DNA of 64,000 bases from Comamonas resistens (GTDB taxonomy: Bacteria > Pseudomonadota > Gammaproteobacteria > Burkholderiales > Burkholderiaceae_C): positions 2,294,001 through 2,358,000 of the forward strand of contig NZ_CP125947.1 in assembly GCF_030064165.1 (NCBI RefSeq). Reading direction: 5' to 3'. Position numbers and translations under genes: made by a program. Positions 17,633 to 27,375 of the stretch are shown here, piece by piece (within the stretch, counting starts at the first letter, position 1; each line of letters opens with the position of its first letter). The notes beneath the pieces were generated by a model that saw nothing but the letters and a program-made list of their open reading frames with translations, had not been told where the DNA came from and did not search any database.

Positions 17633-18559
17633 CTAGGCGAGCCGGCTTTCGCCCTGCAGCAGCGGATTGCGCGAAAACAGCTCCACCACCCAGTCCACAA
17701 AGGCGCGCACCTTGGCGCTGAGGTGGGAGTTGGGCGGATAGACCACATAGATCGGCAGCAAAGGGTGTTTCCAGTCCTCCAGCACCCGCTGCAGCTGGCC
17801 GCTTTCCAGGTACTTGTGAATCTGGAAGCGGCTGAGCTGTCCTATGCCCTGGCCGGCAAGGATGGCGCTGATATAGGCATTGCCTTCGTTGACACCAAGA
17901 TGTGCAGGACTGGCGATCTCTATCACTTCGCCGCCCTTGTGGAATTCCAGCGGATAGCGCCGCGCCGAGACCGGGGAGAAATAGATCACGTTGCGATGGC
18001 CGGACTCCAGATCGCGCGGGTGCTGTGGCACGCCGTGGCGCTGCAGATATTCGGGTGCGGCAACGGTGATGAATTCCAGATTGCCGATGCGGCGCGCCAC
18101 CAGGGACTGGTCGGCCAGCTCGCCGCCGCGGATTACGCAGTCCACGTTGTCGCTGATCAGGTCCACGGTGCGGTCGCTCACGCCCAGATCGATCTGTATC
18201 TCGGGGTAGCGGGACTGGAATTCGCTCAGATGGGGAATGATGAGCAGACGCGCCACGGTGGTTCCCACATCCACGCGCAGGCGCCCGCGCGGCGTGGTGC
18301 GGGCCTGGCTGACGCTGGCCTCGAGATCGTCGAAGTCGGTGAGCAGGCGCACCGCACGGTCGTAATAGGCCGCACCATCGGCGGTCACGGTGACGCGGCG
18401 CGTGGTGCGGTTGAGCAGCTTCACGCGCAGGCGCTCTTCCAGAGCCTGAACGTTCTTGGTCACACTGGCTTTTGGCATTTGCAGCGAATCGGCTGCACGC
18501 GTGAAAGTGCCGGCTTCCACGACCCGCGCGAAAATACGCATGGCCTGTATCTGATCCAT
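17633..18559 (-). CDS. LysR-family transcriptional regulator
   Basis: A 308-residue LysR-type regulator. The N-terminal winged helix-turn-helix spans about residues 1-60 (AMRIFARVVEAGTFTRAADS, then a recognition-helix region ending in LEERLRVKLLNRTTRR). The effector-binding domain follows from about residue 90. It is closest in style to the large CrgA/DsdC-like group of single-gene regulators. It diverges from the hydrolase and RND pump genes with 176 bases between the starts, so it is the likely regulator of that unit, as MexT is for MexEF-OprN. The inducer is unknown. Confidence 0.88.
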   Translation of the reverse strand: MDQIQAMRIFARVVEAGTFTRAADSLQMPKASVTKNVQALEERLRVKLLNRTTRRVTVTADGAAYYDRAVRLLTDFDDLEASVSQARTTPRGRLRVDVGTTVARLLIIPHLSEFQSRYPEIQIDLGVSDRTVDLISDNVDCVIRGGELADQSLVARRIGNLEFITVAAPEYLQRHGVPQHPRDLESGHRNVIYFSPVSARRYPLEFHKGGEVIEIASPAHLGVNEGNAYISAILAGQGIGQLSRFQIHKYLESGQLQRVLEDWKHPLLPIYVVYPPNSHLSAKVRAFVDWVVELFSRNPLLQGESRLA

Positions 18560-18735
18560 GGGATCTCCTTGTCCTCGCGAAAACCCGGACTCGCCGAGGA
18601 TGCGGGATTCTCACACACAGCTCACACCGTCATTGTTCGAGAATTGGAAACAGTGTGGCCGCGTTTGCGGGGTTTATGCCGTCAAGTGCTGTTGCTACAT
18701 TTCTGTTCCATCACCCGGTCCTGTCCGGAAAATCC

Positions 18736-19572
18736 ATGTCAAACACCAAAGCCACCGCATTGCAGCCGATTCCTCATACCGACACCACGATTTCCGTGGC
18801 CGATGGTGTGCAGGCCCATGTGCGCATATATGGCGGCAAGCGGCGCGGCGAAGTCGTCCCGCTGGTGCTGCATTTCCATGGCGGCGCCTTTGTGGCCGGA
18901 GATCTGGACAACGGCTGCACCGTCGGCAGCTCGTTGGCGGCGGCCGGGGCCTGTGTGGTGTCGCTGGCCTATCCGCTGGCACCCGAGCATCCGTTTCCGC
19001 GTCCGCTGGAGCTGGGCTACGAGGTGCTGCTGTGGGCCTACAAGCAACGTACCAAGCTGGCCGGAAAGGGCGCTCCGCTCTATCTGGCCGGTGAAGAGGC
19101 AGGCGCCAATCTGGCGGCCGGCGTCTGCATGATGGCCCGCGATCAGCAGCAGCCGCCGCTGGCCGGGCAGATTCTGATCTCTCCCATGCTGGACCCTTGC
19201 TCGGCAACGCCTTCGCAGCGTGCCGCCCAGGGCGAGTCCGTCGAATGCAAATGGGCTTCGGGCTGGTGCCAGTACCTGGGCGAGCCGCATGATGCGGAGC
19301 ACCCCTATGCGGTGCCGGCGCGGGCCCGCCGCCTGGCGGGACTGCCGCCGACGCTGATTCTGGTCGGCGAGGCCGACCCCATGCGGGATGAGGCACTGAA
19401 CTATGGCGCGCGGCTGGAAGCTGCCGGCCTGAGCGTGTTTCGCCATGTGTTTGCAGAAGCGGGGGAATGGCCGCAGGCACTGCTGGAGCAGCCGCCCGAG
19501 TCCTGCCCTTGCGCCGCGCAGTTGCAGGAGCAGCTGCGCCAGTTTTTCGAAACCACCCGATGTCGGCTCTGA
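18736..19572 (+). CDS. Alpha/beta-hydrolase-fold protein lacking catalytic residues
   Basis: A 278-residue protein of the hormone-sensitive-lipase-like (alpha/beta hydrolase 3) family. The oxyanion-hole HGG motif is present at residues 48-50. The nucleophile elbow, normally GDSAG, reads GEEAG (119-123), with Glu121 in place of Ser. The Asp region (LVGEADPMRDE) is recognisable, but the usual HGF-type catalytic His near the C-terminus is replaced by EAGEW. The DNA reads clearly as GGT GAA GAG GCA GGC. It is therefore probably a non-hydrolytic relative, perhaps a ligand-binding protein. It lies between a divergent LysR gene and an RND pump. ATG 18736 matches the family start. Confidence 0.8.
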   Translation: MSNTKATALQPIPHTDTTISVADGVQAHVRIYGGKRRGEVVPLVLHFHGGAFVAGDLDNGCTVGSSLAAAGACVVSLAYPLAPEHPFPRPLELGYEVLLWAYKQRTKLAGKGAPLYLAGEEAGANLAAGVCMMARDQQQPPLAGQILISPMLDPCSATPSQRAAQGESVECKWASGWCQYLGEPHDAEHPYAVPARARRLAGLPPTLILVGEADPMRDEALNYGARLEAAGLSVFRHVFAEAGEWPQALLEQPPESCPCAAQLQEQLRQFFETTRCRL

Positions 19573-19620
19573 GCTGATCTTTCCCTGCTGATACCGCTGA
19601 CCTGATCCGGCCTGCTGGGC

Positions 19621-19648
19621 CGGACGCAGTACGGCTGCGCCTTTTTCT
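19621..19648 (+). terminator. Probable intrinsic terminator before the RND genes
   Basis: CGCAG (19625-19629) and CTGCG (19635-19639) form a short hairpin followed by CCTTTTTCTTC. It would end or attenuate transcription from the hydrolase gene, 104 bases before the adaptor gene. Confidence 0.55.
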
Positions 19649-19752
19649 TCTCTTTCTCATTCGATTCCTGGCCTGAGCGCTGGAAGGGATGAGTCTTGCC
19701 TGCCGCCGAAAGAGCCGCTACCGCTTTCAACCCTTGAACCAAAGACATTGCC

Positions 19753-20994
19753 ATGAACGAGCACTCCAAACTCTCCAATCGCCGCCGGTGGGCCGCCGCC
19801 GGCGTCGCCGCTGCTGTGATCGCTACGACCGCCGCCATGCTGGGCCTGCAGGCATCGCACGCGGAAGCACCGGCTGCGCAAGCCGCCGCGCCGGCCGTGC
19901 CGGTCTCGGCTGCCCAGGTCCTGCAGCAGGACGTGACGCTGTGGAATGAATTCTCCGGCCGCCTTGAAGCCGTGCAGCGCGTGGATGTGCAGCCGCGCGT
20001 CTCGGGTGCGGTGCAGGCCGTGCATTTCAAGGAAGGCGCGCTGGTCAGGGCCGGTGATCTGCTGTTCACCGTGGACCCGGCTCCCTATGTGGCAGAAGTC
20101 GATCGCGCCGAAGCCCAGGTGGTTGCCGCCAAGGCACGCATGGCCTATACCCAGAGCGAGTCCGAGCGCGCCACGCGTCTGTGGGACGAGCGGGCGATCG
20201 CGCAAAAGGAATACGACGAACGGGTGAATGCCCGGCGCGAGGCCGATGCGAATCTGCGCGCCGCCCAGGCTGCGCTGCAGACCGCCAAGCTGAACCTGGG
20301 CTACACCCAGGTCAAGGCGCCGGTGAGCGGGCGCGTGGGTCGCATCGAGGTCACGGTGGGCAATCTCGTGAGCTCGGGAGCCGGTGCTCCGGTGCTGACC
20401 ACCCTGGTATCAGTGGACCCCATGTATGCCAGTTTCGACGCAGACGAGCAGATCGTGGCCCAGGCGCTGCAGGGTCTGCAGAGCGCAAGCCAGGGACGCA
20501 GCACGCGTGCGCTGATTGAAACCATTCCCGTTCAGATGGGGGTGGGTACCAGCGGCGGCACGCCTTATGCCGGTCATCTGCAGCTCATAGACAACCAGGT
20601 CGATGCCAAGAGCGGCACGGTGCGCGTGCGGGCCGTGTTCGGCAATGTGGACGGCACGCTCATGGCCGGCCAGTTCGCGCGCATCCGCATGGGCCAACCC
20701 CAGACCACCCAGGCCGTGCTCATCAACGAGCGCGCCGTGGGCACGGACCAGAGCAAGAAATTCGTGCTGGTGGTGGGCGAGGGCAACAAGGCCGAGTACC
20801 GGGAGGTGCAACTGGGCGCACCGGTGAACGGCCTGCGCGTGGTGACTTCGGGCCTCAAGGCCGGCGAGCGCATCGTCGTCAACGGACTGCAGCGTGTGCG
20901 CCCCGGCGTGGTGGTCGCGCCTCAGGAGGTGCCCATGGACGCCAAGGCCGAGCTGGCCGATGGCCGCAGCGCCGCCAAGCTACCCACGGTCTGA
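19753..20994 (+). CDS. RND efflux periplasmic adaptor (MexE/AcrA type)
   Basis: Membrane-fusion subunit of a tripartite drug efflux pump, 413 residues. An N-terminal signal or anchor segment (AAAGVAAAVIATTAAMLGL) is followed by the lipoyl half-motifs, a coiled-coil hairpin rich in Glu/Ala/Arg, the second lipoyl half (GYTQVKAPVSGRVGRIEV) and the beta-barrel region. There is no lipobox Cys, unlike AcrA, so anchoring would be through the N-terminal segment or absent. The three pump genes follow one another closely. Together they should export hydrophobic or aromatic compounds from the periplasm or inner membrane. Confidence 0.92.
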   Translation: MNEHSKLSNRRRWAAAGVAAAVIATTAAMLGLQASHAEAPAAQAAAPAVPVSAAQVLQQDVTLWNEFSGRLEAVQRVDVQPRVSGAVQAVHFKEGALVRAGDLLFTVDPAPYVAEVDRAEAQVVAAKARMAYTQSESERATRLWDERAIAQKEYDERVNARREADANLRAAQAALQTAKLNLGYTQVKAPVSGRVGRIEVTVGNLVSSGAGAPVLTTLVSVDPMYASFDADEQIVAQALQGLQSASQGRSTRALIETIPVQMGVGTSGGTPYAGHLQLIDNQVDAKSGTVRVRAVFGNVDGTLMAGQFARIRMGQPQTTQAVLINERAVGTDQSKKFVLVVGEGNKAEYREVQLGAPVNGLRVVTSGLKAGERIVVNGLQRVRPGVVVAPQEVPMDAKAELADGRSAAKLPTV

Positions 20995-21016
20995 GAACCC
21001 TTAATCCTCCGACACC

Positions 21017-24000
21017 ATGAACCTTTCCCGATTTTTCATCGACCGCCCGATCTTTGCGGGTGTGCTGTCGGTGCTCATCTTTCTCGCTGGCCTGATCGCC
21101 ATGCGAACGCTGCCGATCTCGGAATACCCCGAGGTCGCTCCACCCTCGGTGGTGGTGCGCGCCCAGTACCCGGGCGCCAATCCCAAGGTAATTGCCGAAA
21201 CCGTGGCCACGCCGCTGGAGGAATCCATCAACGGCGTGGAAGGCATGCTCTACATGGGCAGCCAGGCCACGACCGACGGCGTGATGACGCTGACCGTGAC
21301 CTTCGCGCTGGGCACCGATCCGGACAAGGCGCAGCAGCTGGTGCAGAACCGCGTCTCCCAGGCCGAGCCGCGCCTGCCCGAGGAAGTGCGCCGCCTGGGC
21401 ATCACCACGGTCAAGAGTGCGCCCGACCTGACCATGGTCGTGCACATGGTCTCGCCCAACGGCCGCTATGACATCGACTATCTGCGCAACTATGCCGTGC
21501 TCAATGTGAAGGACCGCCTGGCGCGCATCCAGGGTGTGGGCCAGGTGCAGATCTTCGGCGGCGGCGACTATTCCATGCGTGCATGGCTGGACCCGCAGAA
21601 GGTGGCGCAGCGCGGTCTCTCGGCCGCCGATGTGGTGGCTGCCATCCGCGGCCAGAACGTGCAGGCTGCAGCCGGCGTGGTCGGCGCTTCGCCCGGTCTG
21701 CCCGGTGTGGACATGCAGCTGTCCATCAATGCGCAAGGCCGCTTGCAGACCGAGGAAGAGTTCGGCGACATCATCGTCAAGACCGGCTCCGACGGTGCCG
21801 TGACGCGCTTGCGTGACGTGGCCAGGCTGGAGCTGGGCGCGGCCGATTATTCGCTGCGCTCCCTGCTCAACAACGACCCGGCCGTGGGCATGGGCGTGTT
21901 CCAGGCTCCGGGTTCGAATGCCCTGGAAATCTCGGCCAATGTGCGCTCCACCATGGCCGAGCTGCAAAAGCACATGCCTGAAGGCGTGGAGTTCCGCATC
22001 GCCTACGACCCCACGCAATTCGTGCGGGCTTCGATCAAGTCCGTGATCCAGACCCTGCTGGAGGCCGTGGCCCTGGTGGTGGTCGTGGTGATTCTGTTCC
22101 TGCAGACCTGGCGCGCCTCCATCATTCCGTTGCTGGCTGTGCCGGTCTCGGTGGTGGGCACGTTCGCCGTGCTGCACCTGCTGGGCTTTTCCATCAATGC
22201 GCTGAGCCTGTTCGGCCTGGTGCTGGCCATCGGCATCGTGGTGGATGACGCCATCGTGGTGGTGGAGAACGTGGAGCGCAACATCGAGGCCGGTCTGTCG
22301 CCGCGCCAGGCCACCTACCGCGCCATGCAGGAGGTCAGCGGGCCCATCATCGCCATCGCCCTGGTGCTGGTGGCCGTGTTTGTGCCGCTGGCCTTCATCA
22401 GCGGCCTCACGGGCCAGTTCTACCGCCAGTTCGCGGTGACCATCGCCATCTCCACGGTGATCTCGGCCATCAACTCGCTGACCCTGTCGCCTGCGCTTTC
22501 CGCGCTGCTGCTGCGCGGCCACGACGCGCCCAAGGACGCGCTGACACGCGGCATGGAACGGGTGCTGGGCGGCTTTTTCCGCCGTTTCAACGCCTTGTTC
22601 CGGCGCGGCTCCGATGCCTATAGCGGTGGCGTGCAGCGCGTCATCGGCCGCAAGGCGCTGATGCTGGTGATCTATGCCGTGCTGGTGGGCGCGACCTGGG
22701 GTCTGTTCAAGCTGGTGCCCGGCGGCTTTGTGCCGGCCCAGGACAAGCAGTATCTGGTCGGTTTTGCCCAGTTGCCCGATGGCGCCACGCTGGACCGCAC
22801 GGAAGACGTGATCCGCCGCATGGGCGAGATCGTCAAGAAAAATCCCAATGTGGAAGATGCCATCGCCTTCCCGGGCCTGTCCATCAACGGCTTCACCAAC
22901 AGCTCCAACTCGGGCATCGTCTTTGTCACGCTCAAGCCCTTTGCCGAGCGCACGCATGCCGACCAGAGCGGCGGTGCCGTGGCGGGTCAGCTCAACCAGG
23001 CCTTTGGCAGCATCCAGGAAGCCTTTATCGCCATGTTCCCGCCGCCGCCCGTGGCCGGCCTCGGAACCACCGGCGGCTTCAAGCTGCAGATCGAGGACCG
23101 TGCCTCGCTGGGTTACGACGCCATGGACGCGGCCGTGAAGGCCTTCATGGCCAAGGCCTACCAGACGCCCGAGCTGGCCGGCCTGTTCACCAGCTGGCAG
23201 GTCAACGTGCCCCAGCTCTATGCCGCAATCGACCGCACCAAGGCGCGTCAGCTCGGCGTGCCCGTGACGGATATCTTCGAGACGCTGCAGATCTACCTGG
23301 GCAGCTTGTATGCGAACGACTTCAACCAGTTTGGCCGCACCTATAGCGTGCGCGTGCAGGCTGACGCAGCCTACCGGGCGCGCGCCGAAGACGTGGGCCT
23401 GCTCAAGGTGCGTTCCACCACAGGCGAGATGGTGCCGCTGTCGGCGCTGATGAAGCTCGAACCCAGCTTCGGGCCCGAACGCGCCATGCGCTACAACGGC
23501 TTTCTGGCCGCCGACGTGAATGGCGGTCCTGCGCCCGGCTTCTCCTCGGGCCAGGCCCAGGCCGCCGTCGAGCGCATTGCCGCCGAAACCCTGCCGCCCG
23601 GCATAGGCTTCGAGTGGACCGAGTTGACCTACCAGGAAATCCTGGCCGGCAATTCCGCCGTGCTGGTGTTCCCCATCGCCATCCTGCTGGTCTTTCTGGT
23701 GCTGGCGGCGCAGTACGAAAGCCTAACCCTGCCGATTGCCATCATCCTCATCGTGCCCATGGGCCTGCTGGCTGCCATGACGGGCGTGTGGCTGAGCGGC
23801 GGCGACAACAATGTGTTCACGCAGATCGGGCTCATCGTGCTCGTGGGGCTGTCGGCCAAGAACGCCATCCTGATCGTGGAGTTCGCCCGCGAGCTGGAAT
23901 TTGCGGGCCGCACGCCCGTGCAGGCCGCCATCGAAGCCAGCCGCCTGCGCCTGCGCCCCATCCTCATGACCTCGCTGGCCTTTGTCATGGGCGTGCTGCC

Positions 24001-24247
24001 CCTGGTGCTGTCCACGGGCGCGGGAGCCGAGATGCGCAGCGCCATGGGTGTGGCGGTGTTCGCCGGCATGATCGGTGTGACGGCCTTTGGCCTGTTCCTC
24101 ACGCCGGTGTTCTATGTGGTGCTGCGTCGTCTGGCCGGCAACCGCCCGTTGCAGCAGCATGGCAGTCATGTGGCGCCGATCAGCGAGCCCGGTCACGGCG
24201 CCTCGGCCCTGCCCATGCCTGCTGCGCCACGCGGCCATGACGAATAA
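21017..24247 (+). CDS. RND efflux transporter, inner membrane pump (MexF/AcrB type)
   Basis: Proton-driven inner membrane pump of the HAE1 family, 1076 residues. It starts with the typical SRFFIDRPIFAGVLS and has twelve membrane segments in two halves separated by large periplasmic loops. The proton-relay aspartates are visible in the fourth segment (GIVVDDAIVVVENVERN). The second half has the matching GLSAKNAILIVEFARE. It is 22 bases downstream of the adaptor gene and 13 bases upstream of the outer membrane gene. Overall style is closest to MexF. Substrates cannot be read from sequence. Confidence 0.95.
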   Translation: MNLSRFFIDRPIFAGVLSVLIFLAGLIAMRTLPISEYPEVAPPSVVVRAQYPGANPKVIAETVATPLEESINGVEGMLYMGSQATTDGVMTLTVTFALGTDPDKAQQLVQNRVSQAEPRLPEEVRRLGITTVKSAPDLTMVVHMVSPNGRYDIDYLRNYAVLNVKDRLARIQGVGQVQIFGGGDYSMRAWLDPQKVAQRGLSAADVVAAIRGQNVQAAAGVVGASPGLPGVDMQLSINAQGRLQTEEEFGDIIVKTGSDGAVTRLRDVARLELGAADYSLRSLLNNDPAVGMGVFQAPGSNALEISANVRSTMAELQKHMPEGVEFRIAYDPTQFVRASIKSVIQTLLEAVALVVVVVILFLQTWRASIIPLLAVPVSVVGTFAVLHLLGFSINALSLFGLVLAIGIVVDDAIVVVENVERNIEAGLSPRQATYRAMQEVSGPIIAIALVLVAVFVPLAFISGLTGQFYRQFAVTIAISTVISAINSLTLSPALSALLLRGHDAPKDALTRGMERVLGGFFRRFNALFRRGSDAYSGGVQRVIGRKALMLVIYAVLVGATWGLFKLVPGGFVPAQDKQYLVGFAQLPDGATLDRTEDVIRRMGEIVKKNPNVEDAIAFPGLSINGFTNSSNSGIVFVTLKPFAERTHADQSGGAVAGQLNQAFGSIQEAFIAMFPPPPVAGLGTTGGFKLQIEDRASLGYDAMDAAVKAFMAKAYQTPELAGLFTSWQVNVPQLYAAIDRTKARQLGVPVTDIFETLQIYLGSLYANDFNQFGRTYSVRVQADAAYRARAEDVGLLKVRSTTGEMVPLSALMKLEPSFGPERAMRYNGFLAADVNGGPAPGFSSGQAQAAVERIAAETLPPGIGFEWTELTYQEILAGNSAVLVFPIAILLVFLVLAAQYESLTLPIAIILIVPMGLLAAMTGVWLSGGDNNVFTQIGLIVLVGLSAKNAILIVEFARELEFAGRTPVQAAIEASRLRLRPILMTSLAFVMGVLPLVLSTGAGAEMRSAMGVAVFAGMIGVTAFGLFLTPVFYVVLRRLAGNRPLQQHGSHVAPISEPGHGASALPMPAAPRGHDE

Positions 24248-24260
24248 GCCCCAATCAACC

Positions 24261-25724
24261 ATGGATTCCGATATGAAAACGATGCAAGGCATTCGATCCC
24301 TGATGCCGTTCCTGAGCGCGCTGACGGCAGCCTTGGTGCTGGCGGGTTGCGCCAGCGCACCGCCCACGGTGGCCGAGCATGCCGGCGTTGCCGTGCCCGC
24401 AAGCTTCAGTGCCCAGGCTGCAGCCGCGGGCTGGACGCAGGCCGCCCCGGCCGAGGCCCAGCCGCGCGGTGCCTGGTGGCGGGTATTTGCCGACACCGAG
24501 CTCAGCGCTTTAGTGGAGCGTGCGGGTGAAGCCAATACCGATGTGCAGACCGCTGCGGCGCGCCTGGCCGAAGCCCGCGCGCTGCTGCGCTCGGCCGATG
24601 CGCAGCGCCAGCCGCAGATCGGGGCTGCGGGCGGTGCCGCGCGTCAGGCCGGTGCGAACACGGCGAACGGCATGCAACCCGCCACACTGGTCACGGCCGG
24701 CCTGAACTTCTCCTACGAAGCGGATCTGTTCGGCCGCCTGTCGCGGGCCAGCGAAGCGGCACGCGAGGATGCCAATGCACGCGAGGCCTTGCTGCAGAGC
24801 ACGCGCCTGATGGTGCAGGCCGATGTGGCGCAGACTTATCTGCAGCTGCGTTCGCTGCAGACCGAGCGCCAGCTGGTCGAGCAGAGTCTGGCGGCCTATC
24901 GCGAGACGCTGACGCTGATCGAGAAGCGCTTCCGCGCCGGCGATGCAGCCGAGCTGGACGTGGCGCGCATGCAGACCGAGGTTTCGGCCACCGAGGCCGA
25001 GACACTGGCGCTGGAGCGCCAGCAGGCGGCCCTCACGCATGCGCTGGCCGTGCTCGTGGGGGATGTCGCCACTGGCTTCACGCTGGCTTCGCAGCCTGTG
25101 CTGGCAACGCTGCCCGTGATTCCGGCAGGCGTGCCCGCGACGGTACTGGCGCGCCGCCCCGATGTGTCGGCGGCTCAGACATCCGTGCTGGCGGCCCAGG
25201 CGCGCGTGGGCGTGGCCCAGGCCGCATGGTTTCCGGCCATCACGCTCACGGGCAATGGCGGCTATGCCTCGCCGGAGCTGGGCGATCTGTTCAAGTGGTC
25301 GGCGCGCTCCTGGGGCATAGGCGCCTTGCTGTCGCTGCCCATCTTCGACGGCGGCCAGCGCGCCGCGCAGGAGGAGGGGGCCCGTGCGCGCCTGGAAGCC
25401 GCCGTGGCGGCCCAGCGCGGCCAGGTACTCGCAGCCTTTCGGGATGTGGAGGATCAGCTCAGTGCCTTGCGCCTGCTCTCGGGCCAGGCCCGCGTGCTGG
25501 GGCAGGCCGTGCAGTCTTCCGAGCGGGCCACGCACCTTTCGGACGTGCGCTATCGCAACGGTCTGGTGAGCCAGCTGGAGCTGCTGGATGCACGTCGCAA
25601 CGAGTTGCGCAACCGGCGCCAGGCCTTGCAGGTGCGCACCGCGCAGTACACGGCCACGGTGGCGCTGATTCGCGCGTTGGGCGGAGGCTGGGACAGCGGC
25701 GAGTCCGTGGCGGCCAGCAGCTGA
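24261..25724 (+). CDS. RND outer membrane factor (NodT/OprN family lipoprotein)
   Basis: TolC-like exit duct of the pump, 487 residues. The N-terminus is a lipoprotein signal (LVLAGCASAPP, lipid Cys30). Two repeated outer-membrane-efflux domains follow, each with long helical hairpins (for example ELDVARMQTEVSATEAETLA) and the family motif VLARRPDVSAAQ. ATG 24261 and ATG 24273 are both possible starts; neither has a strong ribosome site, so coupling to the upstream gene is likely. The frame stays open 58 codons upstream within the pump gene, which is coincidental. Third gene of the tripartite unit. Confidence 0.93.
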   Translation: MDSDMKTMQGIRSLMPFLSALTAALVLAGCASAPPTVAEHAGVAVPASFSAQAAAAGWTQAAPAEAQPRGAWWRVFADTELSALVERAGEANTDVQTAAARLAEARALLRSADAQRQPQIGAAGGAARQAGANTANGMQPATLVTAGLNFSYEADLFGRLSRASEAAREDANAREALLQSTRLMVQADVAQTYLQLRSLQTERQLVEQSLAAYRETLTLIEKRFRAGDAAELDVARMQTEVSATEAETLALERQQAALTHALAVLVGDVATGFTLASQPVLATLPVIPAGVPATVLARRPDVSAAQTSVLAAQARVGVAQAAWFPAITLTGNGGYASPELGDLFKWSARSWGIGALLSLPIFDGGQRAAQEEGARARLEAAVAAQRGQVLAAFRDVEDQLSALRLLSGQARVLGQAVQSSERATHLSDVRYRNGLVSQLELLDARRNELRNRRQALQVRTAQYTATVALIRALGGGWDSGESVAASS

Positions 25725-25741
25725 GGCGAGAGCTGTCCTGT

Positions 25742-25762
25742 CCGCCCTGGCGGGCGGTTTGC
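25742..25762 (+). terminator. Possible terminator of the RND operon
   Basis: CCGCC (25742-25746) and GGCGG (25753-25757) form a GC-rich hairpin followed by only three T residues. It is a weak terminator candidate, 18 bases after the last pump gene. No other feature is seen up to 25921. Confidence 0.4.
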
Positions 25763-25921
25763 CGGCTTGTGACTCCTGCTGCTGAGCCAGCCGGTGTTTG
25801 CAGCGCCCAGGCAGGCTCCGCGGTTTGATGGGCATCAAGGCAAGACTTGAGGCTCTGGCAGCGCAGGCGCCAGTGGTGCTAGATTCATTGACGGTCCATG
25901 TGGATCGTCAATGGATGCTTC

Positions 25922-27322
25922 ATGAACATCACTTTTCACGGTGCGGCGCAATCGGTCACGGGGTCCTGTTTTCTGGTCGAGGCGCATAGTTGCCGATTTC
26001 TGATCGACTGCGGCATGGCCCAGGGCGGCCGCGAGGCCGACGAGCACAACCAGCAAGCCTTTGCCTTTGATGCTGCAAGCCTGGATTTCGTCGTTCTGAC
26101 CCATGCGCACATCGATCACAGCGGCTTGTTGCCCAAGCTCGTGGCTCAGGGCTTCAAGGGCCCCATCTATGCCACTCTGGCCACCAAGGATTTGCTCGAG
26201 GTCTTGCTCAAGGACAGCGCCCATATCCAGATGATGGATGCCGAACGGGCGGCGCGGCGCCGGCGTGAAGGCCGAGGGCACGAGCGCGAGCCGACGGTTC
26301 CTCTGTATTCGTTGGCCCATGTGGCGAGCACGCTGGAGCAGGTCCAGGCCAGAGCCTATGGACAGCGCTTTGAACCTCATCCTGCGGTGACGGTACGTTT
26401 TCAGGATGCCGGGCATATTCTGGGCTCGGCCATTGTGGAGCTATGGCTGGCAGATGGTCATGGCGGCTCGCGCAAGCTGGTGGCCAGCGGCGATCTGGGC
26501 CAGCCGGGGCGGGTGATCCTGCGCGATCCCACGCCGATCACGGACGCTGATCTGCTGCTCATCGAGTCCACCTATGGCGACCGGCAGCACAAGAGTACTG
26601 GCGATACCCTGGAAGAGCTGGTCGATGTGGTCACGCGCACGGTTCCCCATGGCAATGTGGTCATCCCGGCATTTGCCGTGGGGCGCACGCAGGAGCTGCT
26701 CTATCACTTTCTGCAGCTGATCCAGCAGCAGCGCCTGCCGCCGGTAGAGATATTTGTGGATTCGCCGATGGCGGTGGCAGCTACGGATATCACGCTGCGG
26801 CATTTCAACGTGTTCGACGAGGAGGCCAGACAGTTGCTGGGCAGCGTCAAGAGACTCAAGGAGTCGCCGCACATTCATTTCATCAGCGATGTGGAGGACT
26901 CCATCAAGCTCAACCGCATCAAGAGCGGCGCGATCATCATCTCGGCCAGCGGCATGTGCGACGCGGGACGGGTGCTGCACCATCTGAAGAACAATCTGTC
27001 CAGGCCCGAGTGTGCAGTGGTGATTTGCGGCTATCAGGCCGATGGTTCGCTAGGTCGAAGGCTGGTCGACGGTGCCAGGCAGGTGCGCCTGCTTGGTGAT
27101 GAAGTGGAAGTCCGTGCCGGCATCCATACCCTGGGCGGCTTTTCGGCCCATGCCGACCAGCAAGCTCTGCTGGACTGGGCGGCCGCGTTCACCCGCCCGC
27201 CGCAGCAGACCTTTGTGGTGCATGGAGAGCCGCATGCCTCCCTGGCCTTGGCCACGCTGCTGCACGAGCGCCTGCATTTCTCGGTGCAGCTTCCGCAGCC
27301 GGGCCAGGTCTTCGAGTTCTAG
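25922..27322 (+). CDS. Metallo-beta-lactamase/beta-CASP RNase-like protein
   Basis: A 466-residue cytosolic hydrolase of the metallo-beta-lactamase fold with a beta-CASP insertion, the family of CPSF73, YsH1 and bacterial RNA-processing nucleases. The zinc motif HAHIDH (residues 61-66) is intact. Later ligands appear in FQDAGHILGSA and the beta-CASP motifs in LLIESTYGDR, AFAVGRTQELLY and HTLGGFSAHAD. This matches the stand-alone proteobacterial type annotated as MBL-fold RNA metabolism protein. ATG 25922 matches the family N-terminus (MNITFHGAAQ). A role in RNA cleavage is inferred from family only. Confidence 0.88.
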   Translation: MNITFHGAAQSVTGSCFLVEAHSCRFLIDCGMAQGGREADEHNQQAFAFDAASLDFVVLTHAHIDHSGLLPKLVAQGFKGPIYATLATKDLLEVLLKDSAHIQMMDAERAARRRREGRGHEREPTVPLYSLAHVASTLEQVQARAYGQRFEPHPAVTVRFQDAGHILGSAIVELWLADGHGGSRKLVASGDLGQPGRVILRDPTPITDADLLLIESTYGDRQHKSTGDTLEELVDVVTRTVPHGNVVIPAFAVGRTQELLYHFLQLIQQQRLPPVEIFVDSPMAVAATDITLRHFNVFDEEARQLLGSVKRLKESPHIHFISDVEDSIKLNRIKSGAIIISASGMCDAGRVLHHLKNNLSRPECAVVICGYQADGSLGRRLVDGARQVRLLGDEVEVRAGIHTLGGFSAHADQQALLDWAAAFTRPPQQTFVVHGEPHASLALATLLHERLHFSVQLPQPGQVFEF

Positions 27323-27375
27323 AACGTGCCAGGAGTCTCCGAGATGCGAAATCTTCCTTGCCCGTGGCCTGTTGC

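Noticed and set aside
20879..22957. A 692-codon minus-strand frame opposite the RND pump gene
   Set aside because: His/Gly/Asp/Gln-rich composition typical of an antisense shadow; the plus strand encodes a clear RND transporter.
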